Of a stretch of 64,000 bases of DNA, positions 7,844 through 18,258 are shown in pieces. Positions within the stretch are counted from its first letter, which is position 1. Each line of letters begins with the position of its first letter. The stretch is from Sporosarcina sp. (lineage in GTDB: Bacteria; Bacillota; Bacilli; Bacillales_A; Planococcaceae). The notes beneath the pieces were generated by a model. It had not been told where the DNA came from. It did no database searches and saw only the letters and a list, made by a program, of their open reading frames with translations. The stretch spans positions 1 to 64,000 of the forward strand of contig NZ_JARICI010000003.1 in NCBI RefSeq assembly GCF_029257255.1, in the 5' to 3' direction. The position numbers and the translations under genes are program-made.

Positions 7844-9334
7844 ATGAACGCGAGAAAGACTCGGCAGCGGCTGAGCAAATGGGTATTGGGTGCAGTTTTA
7901 GTCACGGCGAGTATTTATACTCCTTTTACAGGAGATCAAGCGGCTGCGGCACAGCAGTCTTATAAAGGATTAGAAGTAGGAATTAATCAGGTAATCACAA
8001 GTCAGCGCATGCGCGGCACAAAAAGCAGTGTGGTCGTCAGAAATGCGGATACGAATAAAGTCGTCTATCAATATCGTCCAGATCAAGGCGTGACGCCTGC
8101 TTCGAACGTCAAAGTATTGACAGGGGCAACGGCTCTTGAAGTATTGGGTGAAGATTATACATTCGTTACAGATGTCTTAACGAACGGCACAGTGAAAAAC
8201 GGTGTGCTGAATGGACATTTGTATTTGCGCGGAACAGGCGATCCGACATTGATGGAACGCGATCTGAAGCGTATGGCGAAAGAGCTTCGTCAGTCAGGCA
8301 TTAAATCAATCACAGGAAACGTCGTGGCGGATGATACATGGTTCGACACAAAGCGCCTTTCTCCAGGGATCTATAAGTCTGATGAAACGCATTACTACGC
8401 AGCGCAGATTTCGGCACTGACGATCTCACCGAATGAAGATTATGATTCAGGAACAACAATTGTGGAAGCGAAACCGACAAGAAACGGCAAAGCGGCAACA
8501 GTCACACTGACACCGCATACCAATATCGTCAAAGTGGTAAACCGGACACGCACAGTTCCGAAAAACAAGCCGAATACGGTATCGATGACACGACAGTATG
8601 GAACGAATACGATTATCGTCTCAGGTAACATTCCCGTTAATTCAAACGGCAAGCGCCAGTGGGTGACGGTTTCGAATCCGAGTGCCTACACTGCAGATGT
8701 CTTTATGCGGGCATTGTCTAAAGAAGGAATCAGTCTGAGCAAGTCGACAAAAGTCTCTCGCAGCAAGACACCAGCAAACGCACAAGTGCTTGCAACGAAC
8801 CGGTCGATGTCTTTGTATTACTTAATGGTGCCATTCATGAAACTCAGCAATAATTCACATGCGGAAATACTTGCAAAGTCCATGGGCCGTAAAGTATATA
8901 ACCAAGGCAGCTGGGATGCCGGTATCCGTGTAATGAAGGAAACAATCGAAAAAGAAGGAATCAATACAAAAGGAATCTACTTAGAAGATGCATCCGGCAT
9001 GTCGCATAAAAACAAGATTCCGTCCGAGAAGATTTCTGAGGTGTTATTCGCAGTACAGTCTAAGCCTTGGTACCCGGCGTTTGAGCGTTCATTGCCGGTA
9101 GCCGGTATGAATGAACGCATGCTTGGCGGGACACTGCGTAATCGTCTGACAAGCCCGCTCGTCAGAGGAAAAGTGTTAGCGAAAACAGGTTCATTGAATC
9201 ATACAGATGCTCTGTCCGGTTACGTCAAAACGAAGAATGGCAGAGAGCTGATCTTCAGTATTCTGACTGAAGGGGCGAAGAGTACGGCGCGTCCAGATAT
9301 CGATAAAATGGTTCAGGTGATGGCTGCACAATAA
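7844..9334 (+). CDS. dacB: D-Ala-D-Ala carboxypeptidase/endopeptidase, PBP4 family
   Basis: Secreted class-C penicillin-binding protein of the DacB/DacC family that trims peptidoglycan peptides. A signal peptide (basic start, hydrophobic VLGAVLVTASIYT, cleavage near AAA) leads the 496-aa protein. The three active-site motifs are visible: SNVK (SxxK, in TPASNVKVLTG), SNN (in LSNNSHAE) and KTG (in LAKTGSLNH). The inserted domains between SxxK and SxN are of the size usual for PBP4-type enzymes. A good GGGAGG ribosome binding site precedes ATG. It is a single gene bounded by terminators. Confidence 0.92.
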   Translation: MNARKTRQRLSKWVLGAVLVTASIYTPFTGDQAAAAQQSYKGLEVGINQVITSQRMRGTKSSVVVRNADTNKVVYQYRPDQGVTPASNVKVLTGATALEVLGEDYTFVTDVLTNGTVKNGVLNGHLYLRGTGDPTLMERDLKRMAKELRQSGIKSITGNVVADDTWFDTKRLSPGIYKSDETHYYAAQISALTISPNEDYDSGTTIVEAKPTRNGKAATVTLTPHTNIVKVVNRTRTVPKNKPNTVSMTRQYGTNTIIVSGNIPVNSNGKRQWVTVSNPSAYTADVFMRALSKEGISLSKSTKVSRSKTPANAQVLATNRSMSLYYLMVPFMKLSNNSHAEILAKSMGRKVYNQGSWDAGIRVMKETIEKEGINTKGIYLEDASGMSHKNKIPSEKISEVLFAVQSKPWYPAFERSLPVAGMNERMLGGTLRNRLTSPLVRGKVLAKTGSLNHTDALSGYVKTKNGRELIFSILTEGAKSTARPDIDKMVQVMAAQ

Positions 9335-9373
9335 AAAATCTCTCCTTGCATATGCAGGGAGAGAATTTTTTTA
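9335..9373. terminator. convergent terminator, dacB / CPBP gene
   Basis: Hairpin TCTCTCCTTGCA / TGCAGGGAGAGA flanked by A-run and T-run. It works in both directions between two convergent genes. Confidence 0.85.
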
Positions 9374-10102
9374 TATAAGGAATGATATGATACTTTGCTG
9401 CATATCCTGTAGTTGCTGCAATTTATCCGCATTCCATTGAACGACCGTCACGAATCCGTTCATCAGAAAGTGGGCAATCATCGGTGTCAGCAGACGCTTG
9501 GTTTTGTAATAGACAAATGCAAACGCTAGTCCCGGCAGCAAGTACATGAGCAGATGCTGCAATTCGTTATGAACGGCGGCAAATACGACAGCACTTGCAA
9601 TGGCTGCAATCCAGAAGTTCGTCTTCGTGTACAAGCCTCCGAATAAAATGCGGCGGAATACGACTTCTTCAAGGAACGGTGCGAAAAGCACCATCGGGAA
9701 GATGATGATTGGAGCTGTTTTTGCGATATTCGAGAGCAGTTCTGTATTTTCAGAGCCTGCGGTGACACCGAACATCGATTCAATGGCAGCACCTAGAATT
9801 TGACCCGCCATCGCCAAGAAGAACCCTAGGATTCCCCATAGAAGTACTTGGCCAAAATGTGCAGGCTTTCCTTTGAATACCGGAATGAACTTTTTATTTT
9901 TGACTAGGATTATCACGAAGATGATTGCAGCAATCGTATTAACCGTAAATAATGTCCAGGCAAAAGCGTGAGAAATGGCTTCAACTTTTGGCAGTCCAAG
10001 CTCCGTGAAATACAAGAGGAGTACCGGCGCCAGAAATATGCTGGCGATTTGCATAACAACATACGTAATAAAGAGAATCAGAGCAACGACCCAGTTCTTC
10101 AC
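9371..10102 (-). CDS. CPBP-family intramembrane metalloprotease
   Basis: Membrane protein of the CPBP (CAAX protease and bacteriocin-processing) family. About seven hydrophobic helices are seen. The family motifs are present in order: EEVVFRR (EExxxR), then FAAVHNE (FxxxH-type) and HFLMNG. The likely start is GTG at 10102, which gives 243 aa beginning VKNWVVALILF and is preceded by AAAGG. A longer frame upstream has no membrane logic. It lies directly upstream of groES on the other strand, like B. subtilis ydiL. Its substrate is unknown. Confidence 0.87.
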   Translation of the reverse strand: MKNWVVALILFITYVVMQIASIFLAPVLLLYFTELGLPKVEAISHAFAWTLFTVNTIAAIIFVIILVKNKKFIPVFKGKPAHFGQVLLWGILGFFLAMAGQILGAAIESMFGVTAGSENTELLSNIAKTAPIIIFPMVLFAPFLEEVVFRRILFGGLYTKTNFWIAAIASAVVFAAVHNELQHLLMYLLPGLAFAFVYYKTKRLLTPMIAHFLMNGFVTVVQWNADKLQQLQDMQQSIISFLI

Positions 10103-10189
10103 TGTGCACAACCTTTCATCTATATCTGATGACCATTTTAACGCGAAAAAAGATGTTTGGCAAAAGAAGAAAATGTCGAACGCTTTTGC

Positions 10190-10218
10190 TTGCAATTTTT
10201 ATTGGAATTCTTTAAGAT
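10190..10218 (+). promoter_or_regulatory. groESL sigma-A promoter
   Basis: TTGCAA, a 17-bp spacer and TAAGAT fit a vegetative promoter. The CIRCE operator follows 11 bp downstream, so HrcA bound there would block the start region. Confidence 0.8.
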
Positions 10219-10228
10219 AAGAGTTGTG

Positions 10229-10255
10229 TTAGCACTCATTAATGCTGAGTGCTAA
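10229..10255 (+). promoter_or_regulatory. CIRCE operator (HrcA binding site)
   Basis: TTAGCACTC, a 9-bp spacer and GAGTGCTAA give a perfect CIRCE inverted repeat. HrcA binding here represses groESL, and heat shock relieves it. hrcA itself is outside the window. Confidence 0.97.
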
Positions 10256-10296
10256 ATAATAAAAAAATAACCAATATCTCGAGGAGGTTGTTTCAT

Positions 10297-10581
10297 TTGT
10301 TGAAACCACTAGGTGACCGTATCGTAATCGAATTAATCGAAGCAGAAGAAAAAACATCAAGCGGCATTGTCTTACCAGACTCTGCAAAAGAAAAGCCGCA
10401 AGAAGGAAAAGTAATTGCTGTTGGTACAGGCCGTGTTCTTGAGAACGGACAGCGCGTGGAATTGGAAGTATCGGAAGGTGACCGCATCATCTTCTCAAAA
10501 TATGCAGGTACAGAAGTGAAGTATGAAGGTACTGAGTACTTGATCTTGCGTGAAAGCGACATTTTGGCAATCATTGGCTGA
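10297..10581 (+). CDS. groES: GroES co-chaperonin
   Basis: Heptameric lid of the GroEL folding chamber, 94 aa. The start is TTG at 10297, placed by the SD GAGGAGG at 10281-10287 and by the family N-terminus [12 protein letters not shown]. The mobile loop [14 protein letters not shown] and the C-terminal [14 protein letters not shown] are conserved. First gene of the CIRCE-controlled groESL operon. Confidence 0.97.
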   Translation: MLKPLGDRIVIELIEAEEKTSSGIVLPDSAKEKPQEGKVIAVGTGRVLENGQRVELEVSEGDRIIFSKYAGTEVKYEGTEYLILRESDILAIIG

Positions 10582-10632
10582 TTACTTACTATAAAAAATA
10601 ACGATATGAAAATTCAGGAGGGAACTTTATAA

Positions 10633-12264
<1,632 letters not shown>

Positions 12265-12318
12265 GTCGTTCACATGCTGTTTTGTGAAGCTGTCTCGTTC
12301 ATAATTAATTAGTATAGG

Positions 12319-12358
12319 AATAACCACTTCTCAGAAAAATGGAGAGGTGGTTATTTTT
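12319..12358 (+). terminator. terminator overlapping the integrase RBS
   Basis: Hairpin AATAACCACTTCTC / GAGAGGTGGTTATT followed by T-run, 55 bp after groEL. The 3' arm contains GGAGAGGTGG, the only good ribosome binding site for the integrase that starts at 12360. The structure can therefore stop groEL read-through and also hide the integrase SD. Confidence 0.8.
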
Positions 12359-12359
12359 T

Positions 12360-13271
12360 ATGCTTTTAAAATTTGCATATCAAGACTTTTTAGCAGACAG
12401 GAAGTTTAAGAACACAACGCAAGTGAACATTGGAAACTATGAGAGGACGCTAGGACTGTTTATCGACTATTGCCTTGACCGTGGTGTCATTAACATTGAG
12501 GAGGTAGCACATAGTCATGTACGCAGTTACCTACTTGATTGTCAGGAGAGAGGAAATAAGCCAAGTACAATTAATACAAAAATCATGAGAATTCGAGCAT
12601 TTTTCAATTACTTAATCGAAGAGAGGATAGTAAGTGAAAACATAGCTCGTAAAGTTAAATTACAAACAGAAGATGTAAAGATTGATGTGTTTACGGATGA
12701 GCAGATATATCAAATGTTAGCTTACTATCGAAGCTTGAGACGCAAGGAGAAGAGTTACTTCAGTTACCGAGGGTATTTGTTAATCATGTTGCTACTTGGA
12801 ACTGGAGTGAGACGGAAAGAAGCAATAAATCTCAAATGGTCAGATATTGATATGCCCAATGTAACGATGAGTGTTCACGGAAAGAATCGTCAATATGAAA
12901 CAGTATTCATAACTGAAAAGTTAGTTAAGGAACTTTCTGTATACAAGGTGTTTTGTAAGAACTTCTTTGGTGAGGAGAATGAATACGTGTTTCTGAACCG
13001 TAATAACACACCCATGACATACAACTCTATTATGTTGGTGTTTAAGAACCTCCAGAAGCATATGAACTTTAAGGATGTACGAGTGAGTCCTCATACTTTT
13101 AGACATACCTTTTGTCATAGACTTGCCATGAGTGGAATGTCTACGTTTGCAATACAAAAGATGATGCGCCATAAGAATATAAACGTAACCATGCGTTATG
13201 TAGCAATGTGGGGGAATGAATTGAAAGAGCAAAATGATATACACAATCCATTGAACAACTTGGATATATGA
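12360..13271 (+). CDS. tyrosine recombinase (element integrase)
   Basis: Site-specific recombinase of the XerD/phage-integrase type, 303 aa from ATG 12360. The N-terminal SAM-like core-binding domain (residues about 1-95) is followed by a catalytic domain. The R box is LLGTGVRRKEAINLKWSDI, then HTFRHTF (H-x-x-R) near residue 248, a histidine in MMRHKN, and the nucleophile tyrosine in MRYVAM. All expected catalytic residues are present. It begins 96 bp from the att core, the normal place for an element's integrase. Its SD lies in the 3' arm of a terminator hairpin, so it is probably expressed at a low level. Confidence 0.88.
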   Translation: MLLKFAYQDFLADRKFKNTTQVNIGNYERTLGLFIDYCLDRGVINIEEVAHSHVRSYLLDCQERGNKPSTINTKIMRIRAFFNYLIEERIVSENIARKVKLQTEDVKIDVFTDEQIYQMLAYYRSLRRKEKSYFSYRGYLLIMLLLGTGVRRKEAINLKWSDIDMPNVTMSVHGKNRQYETVFITEKLVKELSVYKVFCKNFFGEENEYVFLNRNNTPMTYNSIMLVFKNLQKHMNFKDVRVSPHTFRHTFCHRLAMSGMSTFAIQKMMRHKNINVTMRYVAMWGNELKEQNDIHNPLNNLDI

Positions 13272-13288
13272 ACTATAGAAGGGCAGGT

Positions 13289-13423
13289 GTGACATTGGTT
13301 ATTGAGGCTCTTGAACATTCGGATTTATCAGTCAAAACATAGTATCTTGATTTAGACAGGGGAGAGTTGGAGAAGAATTTGGAGAGCGTCAGTAAATTGC
13401 AAGCTAGAAGGTTAGGAGAATGA
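13289..13423 (+). pseudogene. tyrosine recombinase C-terminal remnant
   Basis: The frame reads ALEHSDLSVKT, a stop codon, then YLDLDRGELEKN and ends at 13423. This matches the recombinase tail pattern (H-S-x-x-x-T-x-x-Y) with a stop just before the catalytic tyrosine. Nothing upstream encodes the rest. It may be what is left of a second integrase gene. Confidence 0.5.
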
Positions 13424-13481
13424 TAATAAACTTTATGATACAATAGGCTTATGTGTCAATTCGGTAATAGGAGATGTTTTT

Positions 13482-14975
13482 TTGAAAGTCAGAGAGTTGA
13501 TTGGTCAGGGATACTTGTCATGGGAAAAAGGTGAAATTATAACTATTACCGCAGGAACGGGTAAAGGTAAAAGTGATTTCATCAAAAAAGAGTTGTATGA
13601 AAAAGCTAAAAGTGAAAAAGAAAAAATACTGTTCTTTCTTCATCGTAGCAATACAGTAAATCAATTTGAGCTGGAGTTGACCGCAGCAACAAAGACTGAT
13701 TTTATCACTTTGAAGACCTATCAAGCATTTCAAGCCAGCTTACTAAGCGAAGAACCTTTAGATTTAACTGAATATAAGTATATCGTATGTGATGAATACC
13801 ACTATTTCTCGAGTGATTCAACCTTTAATAAGTTTACCGACATAGCTCTTAACGCTCTGTTAGCAAATCAGAGTAAATCTGTTCTTATCTTAATGAGTGC
13901 AACGAATGGATTCATCAATTCTTTTTTAGAGGAAGAGTTAAGTGTTCAAACCAAACATTATACTATCCCGATTTCTTATGACTTTGTTAAGTCCATAGAG
14001 TTCTATACCAAAGAATCTGAGTTGTATAACCTGTTGGATTACCAACTGAGTAATGGAATTAAAACTATTATATTTATGGATTCTGCTAAGAGAAGTTATG
14101 AAGCCTATGAGAAATATAATGAACACAGTATGTTTGTTTGTAGTGAAGGTAACACCACATATGGTGCTAAAATGGATAAAGTGAAGCGAGATATGTTGCT
14201 TAAAAGCCAAAAATTCGATGATTTGTTTTTGTTTACAACTCAGACATTAGACGCAGGGTTAAATATTGTTGATGATGAGTTAGATTGTATTGTGGCAGAC
14301 ATAGCGGATACAGATACATTGATTCAATGCATTGGGAGGAAGCGTTTAGTGAACGATGAAGATAAAGTAAAGCTTTTAATTAGAAATCGAACGAAGGCGA
14401 TGTTAGGTGAAGATTCTAAAAAAGTTAAAAAGAAATTGAAACATGCTACGTATCTCAAGGAACAGGGTCTACAGGATTATGCCAAAAAGTTCTATAGAGA
14501 ATCCGATGAATCACAAGTAGTCTATTATGAGTTAAATAAAGAAGGCTATTTCGAGCTTAAAGTTAATGAATTGGCTTACAGCCAGTTGATTTATAAACAA
14601 AATATTATTGAAAGCATTAAAGAAACACCAAATGGCTATCAGCAATATATAGAAGAGTTGTTTGGAAAAAGTAACACATTATTACATGATAGATATCTTG
14701 ATTCTCAAGCATCCCAGTTGCTGTCTGATTACTGTAACAAAGAGATACGTATAGAGAAAAAGGCTTCAAAACTTGAATTTGCAGCTAGCTTGAATTTGAG
14801 AAGAGGTAAGGATTTTGCTAAAACAATTAAAACGATTAATAGTGAATTGGAAAAAAAACAAACTCCCTATCGTTTAGTTGAAATTGATAGCAGAACGAAA
14901 GGTGCTGGTGATAAGAAAGCTTGGTTAGTTAAGGCTTTGGTTTTACAGCCGAATGGTTCGTATTTATTGATGTAA
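13482..14975 (+). CDS. SF2 DEAD-like helicase
   Basis: A 497-aa superfamily 2 helicase-like ATPase. Walker A AGTGKGKS is at about residue 24, Walker B/DEAD-like box VCDEYHYF near 107, motif III LMSATNG near 140, and a motif VI-like QCIGRKR near 285. The C-terminal 200 residues are lysine-rich and without recognised domains. Start is TTG 13482 after AATAGGAGATG. No nuclease or methylase partner is adjacent, so I cannot assign it to a named defence system. Similar helicases occur in phage and integrative elements, so replication is an alternative role. Confidence 0.6.
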   Translation: MKVRELIGQGYLSWEKGEIITITAGTGKGKSDFIKKELYEKAKSEKEKILFFLHRSNTVNQFELELTAATKTDFITLKTYQAFQASLLSEEPLDLTEYKYIVCDEYHYFSSDSTFNKFTDIALNALLANQSKSVLILMSATNGFINSFLEEELSVQTKHYTIPISYDFVKSIEFYTKESELYNLLDYQLSNGIKTIIFMDSAKRSYEAYEKYNEHSMFVCSEGNTTYGAKMDKVKRDMLLKSQKFDDLFLFTTQTLDAGLNIVDDELDCIVADIADTDTLIQCIGRKRLVNDEDKVKLLIRNRTKAMLGEDSKKVKKKLKHATYLKEQGLQDYAKKFYRESDESQVVYYELNKEGYFELKVNELAYSQLIYKQNIIESIKETPNGYQQYIEELFGKSNTLLHDRYLDSQASQLLSDYCNKEIRIEKKASKLEFAASLNLRRGKDFAKTIKTINSELEKKQTPYRLVEIDSRTKGAGDKKAWLVKALVLQPNGSYLLM

Positions 14976-15179
14976 ATTGTTGTATTGGTCAAAAAGGGTG
15001 CCTCTATATATTAATGAAAGGTCAAAAATGACCAAATTTTAAAAATGTGAAAATCGTCGAGGGGTTTGGGGACGGACGAAAGCGTGTTTTTGATATTGAA
15101 TTTATCGAGAGCGGAGCGGAAGATAAAACAATTCCAAAACCGCCACGTCCCCAAGAACTTTATGTGTGGAAACTATTAA
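14976..15179 (+). other. intergenic, inverted GGGGACG/CGTCCCC
   Basis: No gene recognised. A short palindrome GGTCAAAAATGACC follows the helicase gene. TGGGGACG (about 15068) and CGTCCCCA (about 15145) form an inverted repeat separated by roughly 70 bp, which could be a stem or a protein site. No function can be assigned. Confidence 0.35.
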
Positions 15180-15299
15180 TTACTAAATAGCAAACATCAA
15201 CTGCTGAAATTCGAAAGACTATATGATGTAAGAATAGAGAGATTGATGTCCTGTGGAATTAATTTAACTTTGGATGAACTACTGTATCTGTATAAATAA
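15180..15299 (+). pseudogene. HNH endonuclease C-terminal remnant
   Basis: The open frame ends in FERLYDVRIERLMSCGINLT followed by LDELLYLYK and a stop. The tail pattern LYxxRxERLxxxGIxxTLxELLxLY is typical of HNH endonuclease C-termini, and the intact HNH gene at 19326-20177 ends in a similar RSVGLNITLQKLYEIY. The HNH core is missing upstream. Likely scar of a deleted gene. Confidence 0.5.
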
Positions 15300-15394
15300 A
15301 TCCTCCTAGTCAAATTCATACATTATTGGGGAGTTAGGAAATTGAAAAATGCAATAAAGTAATATAGCCTGAGCGGGCAACAGACTATAAATCA

Positions 15395-15535
15395 ATGGAA
15401 GAAAAGTTTAACGAAATGCAGTTGCCAAAAGAAATCAATCAAACTGGCGGTGACTGCGGAACTTTATTGCTCATTGGTTTAGCGCTATTCACATTAATTC
15501 TTGTTTATAACGCACATGAAAAGCTAATAAATTAG
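15395..15535 (+). CDS. small single-TM protein
   Basis: A 46-aa frame (MEEKFNEMQLPKEINQ...) with one hydrophobic helix LLLIGLALFTLILVY. No clear ribosome binding site precedes it. It is 27 bp before a secreted SH3-domain gene. May be a real membrane peptide or chance; not recognised. Confidence 0.3.
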   Translation: MEEKFNEMQLPKEINQTGGDCGTLLLIGLALFTLILVYNAHEKLIN

Positions 15536-15562
15536 AATATATGAAAGAGAGATGTATTGAAA

Positions 15563-16051
15563 ATGAAAGTTATAAGATTTGTTGTTGTTTTATCTTTTTT
15601 TGTTCTTTTTGTAGGAGAGGTTTCTCAAGTAGAGGCTTCTAGTGGTGGGGGCAATAAGTACGTGACTTCTAAGGGTGACTTGATATTAAGAGCTGAACCA
15701 AACTCAAAAGGTGCTAAAGTAACCATGTTGAAGAGAGGCTCAAAAGTTTTTGTCTATTCAGCAGGTAAAAACGGTTGGTCACATATTAAACAAGGAAACT
15801 ATAGGGGTTATACAAAAGGTTCTTATTTAGTGACTAAATCGTCTTCCCCAACAAAAAATCCAGCACAAAGCGCAATGACAGAAAATGAACTTAATTATGC
15901 TTTAATTGAGATTCGGGCTAAACAGAAAAAGTATCCAACTTATTCTCAAGAATATCGTGATGCCTTAAATGAGGAAAATAAAATAATTCAAAAATTGATT
16001 GATTTAAACAATCAAAAAATCAATAAGTTAGAAAAGTCAGTTGGAAGATGA
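15563..16051 (+). CDS. secreted SH3-domain protein
   Basis: Exported protein of about 162 aa. It has a signal peptide (MKVIRFVVVLSFFVLFVGEV, cleavage near VEA), then a bacterial SH3 domain (residues about 35-90) with LILRAEPNSKGAKV, VFVYSAGKNGWSHIK and a closing GYTKGSYL. A charged helical tail follows. SH3b domains usually bind cell-wall peptides. Start ATG 15563 is used; TTG 15557 is two codons upstream and fits the GAAAGAGAG SD about as well. Cargo gene of unknown role; a terminator follows. Confidence 0.7.
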   Translation: MKVIRFVVVLSFFVLFVGEVSQVEASSGGGNKYVTSKGDLILRAEPNSKGAKVTMLKRGSKVFVYSAGKNGWSHIKQGNYRGYTKGSYLVTKSSSPTKNPAQSAMTENELNYALIEIRAKQKKYPTYSQEYRDALNEENKIIQKLIDLNNQKINKLEKSVGR

Positions 16052-16100
16052 ATGATTCAAAGAACAAATTCTATATCTAATATTTTAACTAACTGAACTA

Positions 16101-16129
16101 AAGGTAGAGTTAACGACTCTACCTTTTTC
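16101..16129 (+). terminator. terminator after SH3 gene
   Basis: Perfect hairpin AGGTAGAGT / ACTCTACCT, 5-nt loop, then TTTTT. Confidence 0.88.
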
Positions 16130-16137
16130 TATGCGCA

Positions 16138-16746
16138 TCTGTAGCAAGAAAGGTAGCTCAAGACGAGACGGTGGCTTTGAACCGCCACAAGTGGTTTATC
16201 ACACGTTTGGATATAGCGTTTGACTATACAACACCATTCAACACAAGCGCCTATCTGAGAAGGCATGGAGGGCAGAAGTAACAGAATTTCAATACATCGT
16301 CATGGGCAGGCTCGATGGGCAACTATAAGCGCACAGCGACAGATTCGCATTATGACCGAAAGGTAGAGAATGAATCACTGGAAAGTCATTTTACTAATCG
16401 TTTTGAAGTGAAGTTAAACTTCTTAGAGAGCGATAAAATGAATTTTATCGACTTGAATCATTCACTCATTGCTAATCGTCTACTAGCTGAAATGTTTATT
16501 CCTTGCCTAACGTACTCGAATTTTCATGAACTGAAGGTTAAGACCAATAAAAGACAGATGAAGTATACTGACCTTATTAAGCGTTCGAAGGAAGTAAACA
16601 ACGAGAATTATACAAGGTTGCGTCTAACTGATAACCAATGGAGGACATACCGCAAGCATTTCAAGGCGAGTCGTGATGATATAGAACGATTATATATGGA
16701 TGAAAGGAATAAGATTTATGATTTTCTATTGCCTAAAAGGTATTAA
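16138..16746 (+). pseudogene. Rep_trans-type replication initiator, decayed
   Basis: One frame reads WFITRLDIAFDYTTPF and continues to an in-frame TAA at 16279, then on through SSWAGSMGNYKR, HYDRKVENES, NRFEVKLNF and to the stop at 16746. The RxDIAFDY and YDRK-type motifs and the R(Y/F)E(V/I)KL segment are those of rolling-circle Rep/NicK-like proteins found on plasmids and ICEs. The N-terminus is missing (the upstream gene's terminator lies there) and the stop splits the rest. The last 143 aa are still open and could be translated from 16315, but the catalytic protein is broken. Confidence 0.65.
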
Positions 16747-16838
16747 AAAATAAATAAAACTCCCGTCTTTTAGAGATAATGCAAAATGCAATTTCTAATA
16801 GACAGGTGTTTTTGTTTTTAATAAATATTATATTATTG

Positions 16839-17846
16839 TTATTCTACTAAATCTTCAATATATGATTCCAAGTCCGTATAGTTTTTTGTTTTTCTGAAAT
16901 TTTCATTAATCATGCCTAAAGTCAAGCGTACTGCACCAACGTCATGAAACGGATAATCACGGGTTTCGGCTTCAAATCTTAAAAATAATTTGTACCCTCT
17001 TTTTATCTCTTTGTCTAATTCTTCAATTGAATTAAACTTAGCATTTGAAAGTTCATTTACTAAATCTGAAATGACTTTGGAATCCGAGTGTTTTCTATCA
17101 GGGAATTTAATGCGCATATATAGAGTTAAACTATCTAAATTTAGGTCTGTTTTCTTTTCAACTGACTTTGTTTCTTGGATGATATTTAGTACGTCGGTTT
17201 GTAATGATTCTTTATTACTTTGACTTTGTTTAAAAAATGATTCGAAGTTGGTATCAGCAACGTAGAATAGACCGCTCAAAGCATTGAAACTTCGTCTAAG
17301 CTCAGGAGGTATATCATTTTCACTTTTGTATTCTAAGAAGTGTGAAATATTAGCCCAAGCATCCATAGAGATGGTTCTTACTTGTATTTCGAAAGGTGTT
17401 TCTTTAATTGAATCGTATCGAGAGCCTGCGAAATGAGATTTAAGTTTTACAATATAGTGAGCTGACATATATCCGAAAGTATTTGAGTTTTCAATATCAT
17501 TAATCTTATCATCTTCGGAAATGACTTCGAAATTAGCAAAGATAATGTCACTAATTTTTTTTATATCCGATAGAAATAAGCAAACAACTCGTAAGCCTAC
17601 AATGTCAGTAATGTCTTCAAATGGCTTTTCTGTTTGTTTCAATTCAACCTTTTTTAAAAATGAATCTTTTTCCTTAATACGAGAAGAAATCATATGTATT
17701 TTAATTTTAGTTGTTTCAAGACAAGATTTTAATATGTGTTCGCCCTCTTCCTTTAGGCGTATGTAATTATTTTCACGCTCCAAGTAGTCATGTTCAATTT
17801 GACGATAATCTATATTTTTCACATCAGTAGTCACGGATGAATCCAA
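16839..17846 (-). CDS. RelA/SpoT-domain nucleotide pyrophosphokinase-like protein
   Basis: 335-aa cytosolic protein with a small alarmone-synthetase fold at residues about 45-200. Motifs are SSRIKEKDSF (the RxKxxxS donor-ATP motif), ITDIVGLRVVCLF, FGYMSAHYIVKL (G-loop with tyrosine) and FEIQVRTISMDAWANISHF (ExQxRT). There is no HD hydrolase domain. About 130 C-terminal residues are helical and unrecognised. Housekeeping small synthetases are about 210 aa, so the extra C-terminal domain and the island setting point to a toxic or defence-type synthetase (toxSAS class), as in CapRel. No separate antitoxin gene is adjacent; the C-terminal domain may do that. It is transcribed opposite to its neighbours. 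Confidence 0.75.
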   Translation of the reverse strand: MDSSVTTDVKNIDYRQIEHDYLERENNYIRLKEEGEHILKSCLETTKIKIHMISSRIKEKDSFLKKVELKQTEKPFEDITDIVGLRVVCLFLSDIKKISDIIFANFEVISEDDKINDIENSNTFGYMSAHYIVKLKSHFAGSRYDSIKETPFEIQVRTISMDAWANISHFLEYKSENDIPPELRRSFNALSGLFYVADTNFESFFKQSQSNKESLQTDVLNIIQETKSVEKKTDLNLDSLTLYMRIKFPDRKHSDSKVISDLVNELSNAKFNSIEELDKEIKRGYKLFLRFEAETRDYPFHDVGAVRLTLGMINENFRKTKNYTDLESYIEDLVE

Positions 17847-18258
17847 TTAAAACACTCCTTCTAATTTGTAATGATACAACCATATTCCATATTACTGGAG
17901 ATTGCAATAGTACCTATAAGTAATTTTTTCTGTTACATCGAAACGATGCGATAAGGTCAGAACCGCCACTAATCTAATCAATTACATATATCAGTAGGTA
18001 AACCTATATAGATTGTTCCGTGAAATCAATGGGACATATAGCAGCGGTAAACAGGACGGAATGTATCATAGATTGAATCATGTGGTTGTGCGTAGATAAC
18101 TCTATTGAGAAAAATGAGTATCAACGATAGCCGTTATAATAATAGCATAGGTGTCTCAACTTAACAGTATTGACACTGAAAGCTCGACACTGTAGTATCA
18201 AGGTATCGAAAGGTGTCACAACTAAGTGCCATAAGTAAGCGTGAAATGAGGGGATAAA
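17847..18258 (+). other. intergenic with possible res site
   Basis: No gene recognised. A frame ending FREINGTYSSGKQDGMYHR...VVVRR* (to about 18098) looks like a gene tail but has no start. The last 130 bp before the resolvase contain repeated GTGTC/GACAC-type half sites (GGTGTCTCAAC, TGACACTG, CGACACTG, GGTGTCACAAC), a plausible res-like recombination region for the adjacent serine recombinase. Confidence 0.35.

Noticed and set aside
14976-15179. Inverted GGGGACG/CGTCCCC as a replication origin for the former Rep
   Set aside because: No nick-site motif could be identified and the decayed Rep lies over 1 kb away.
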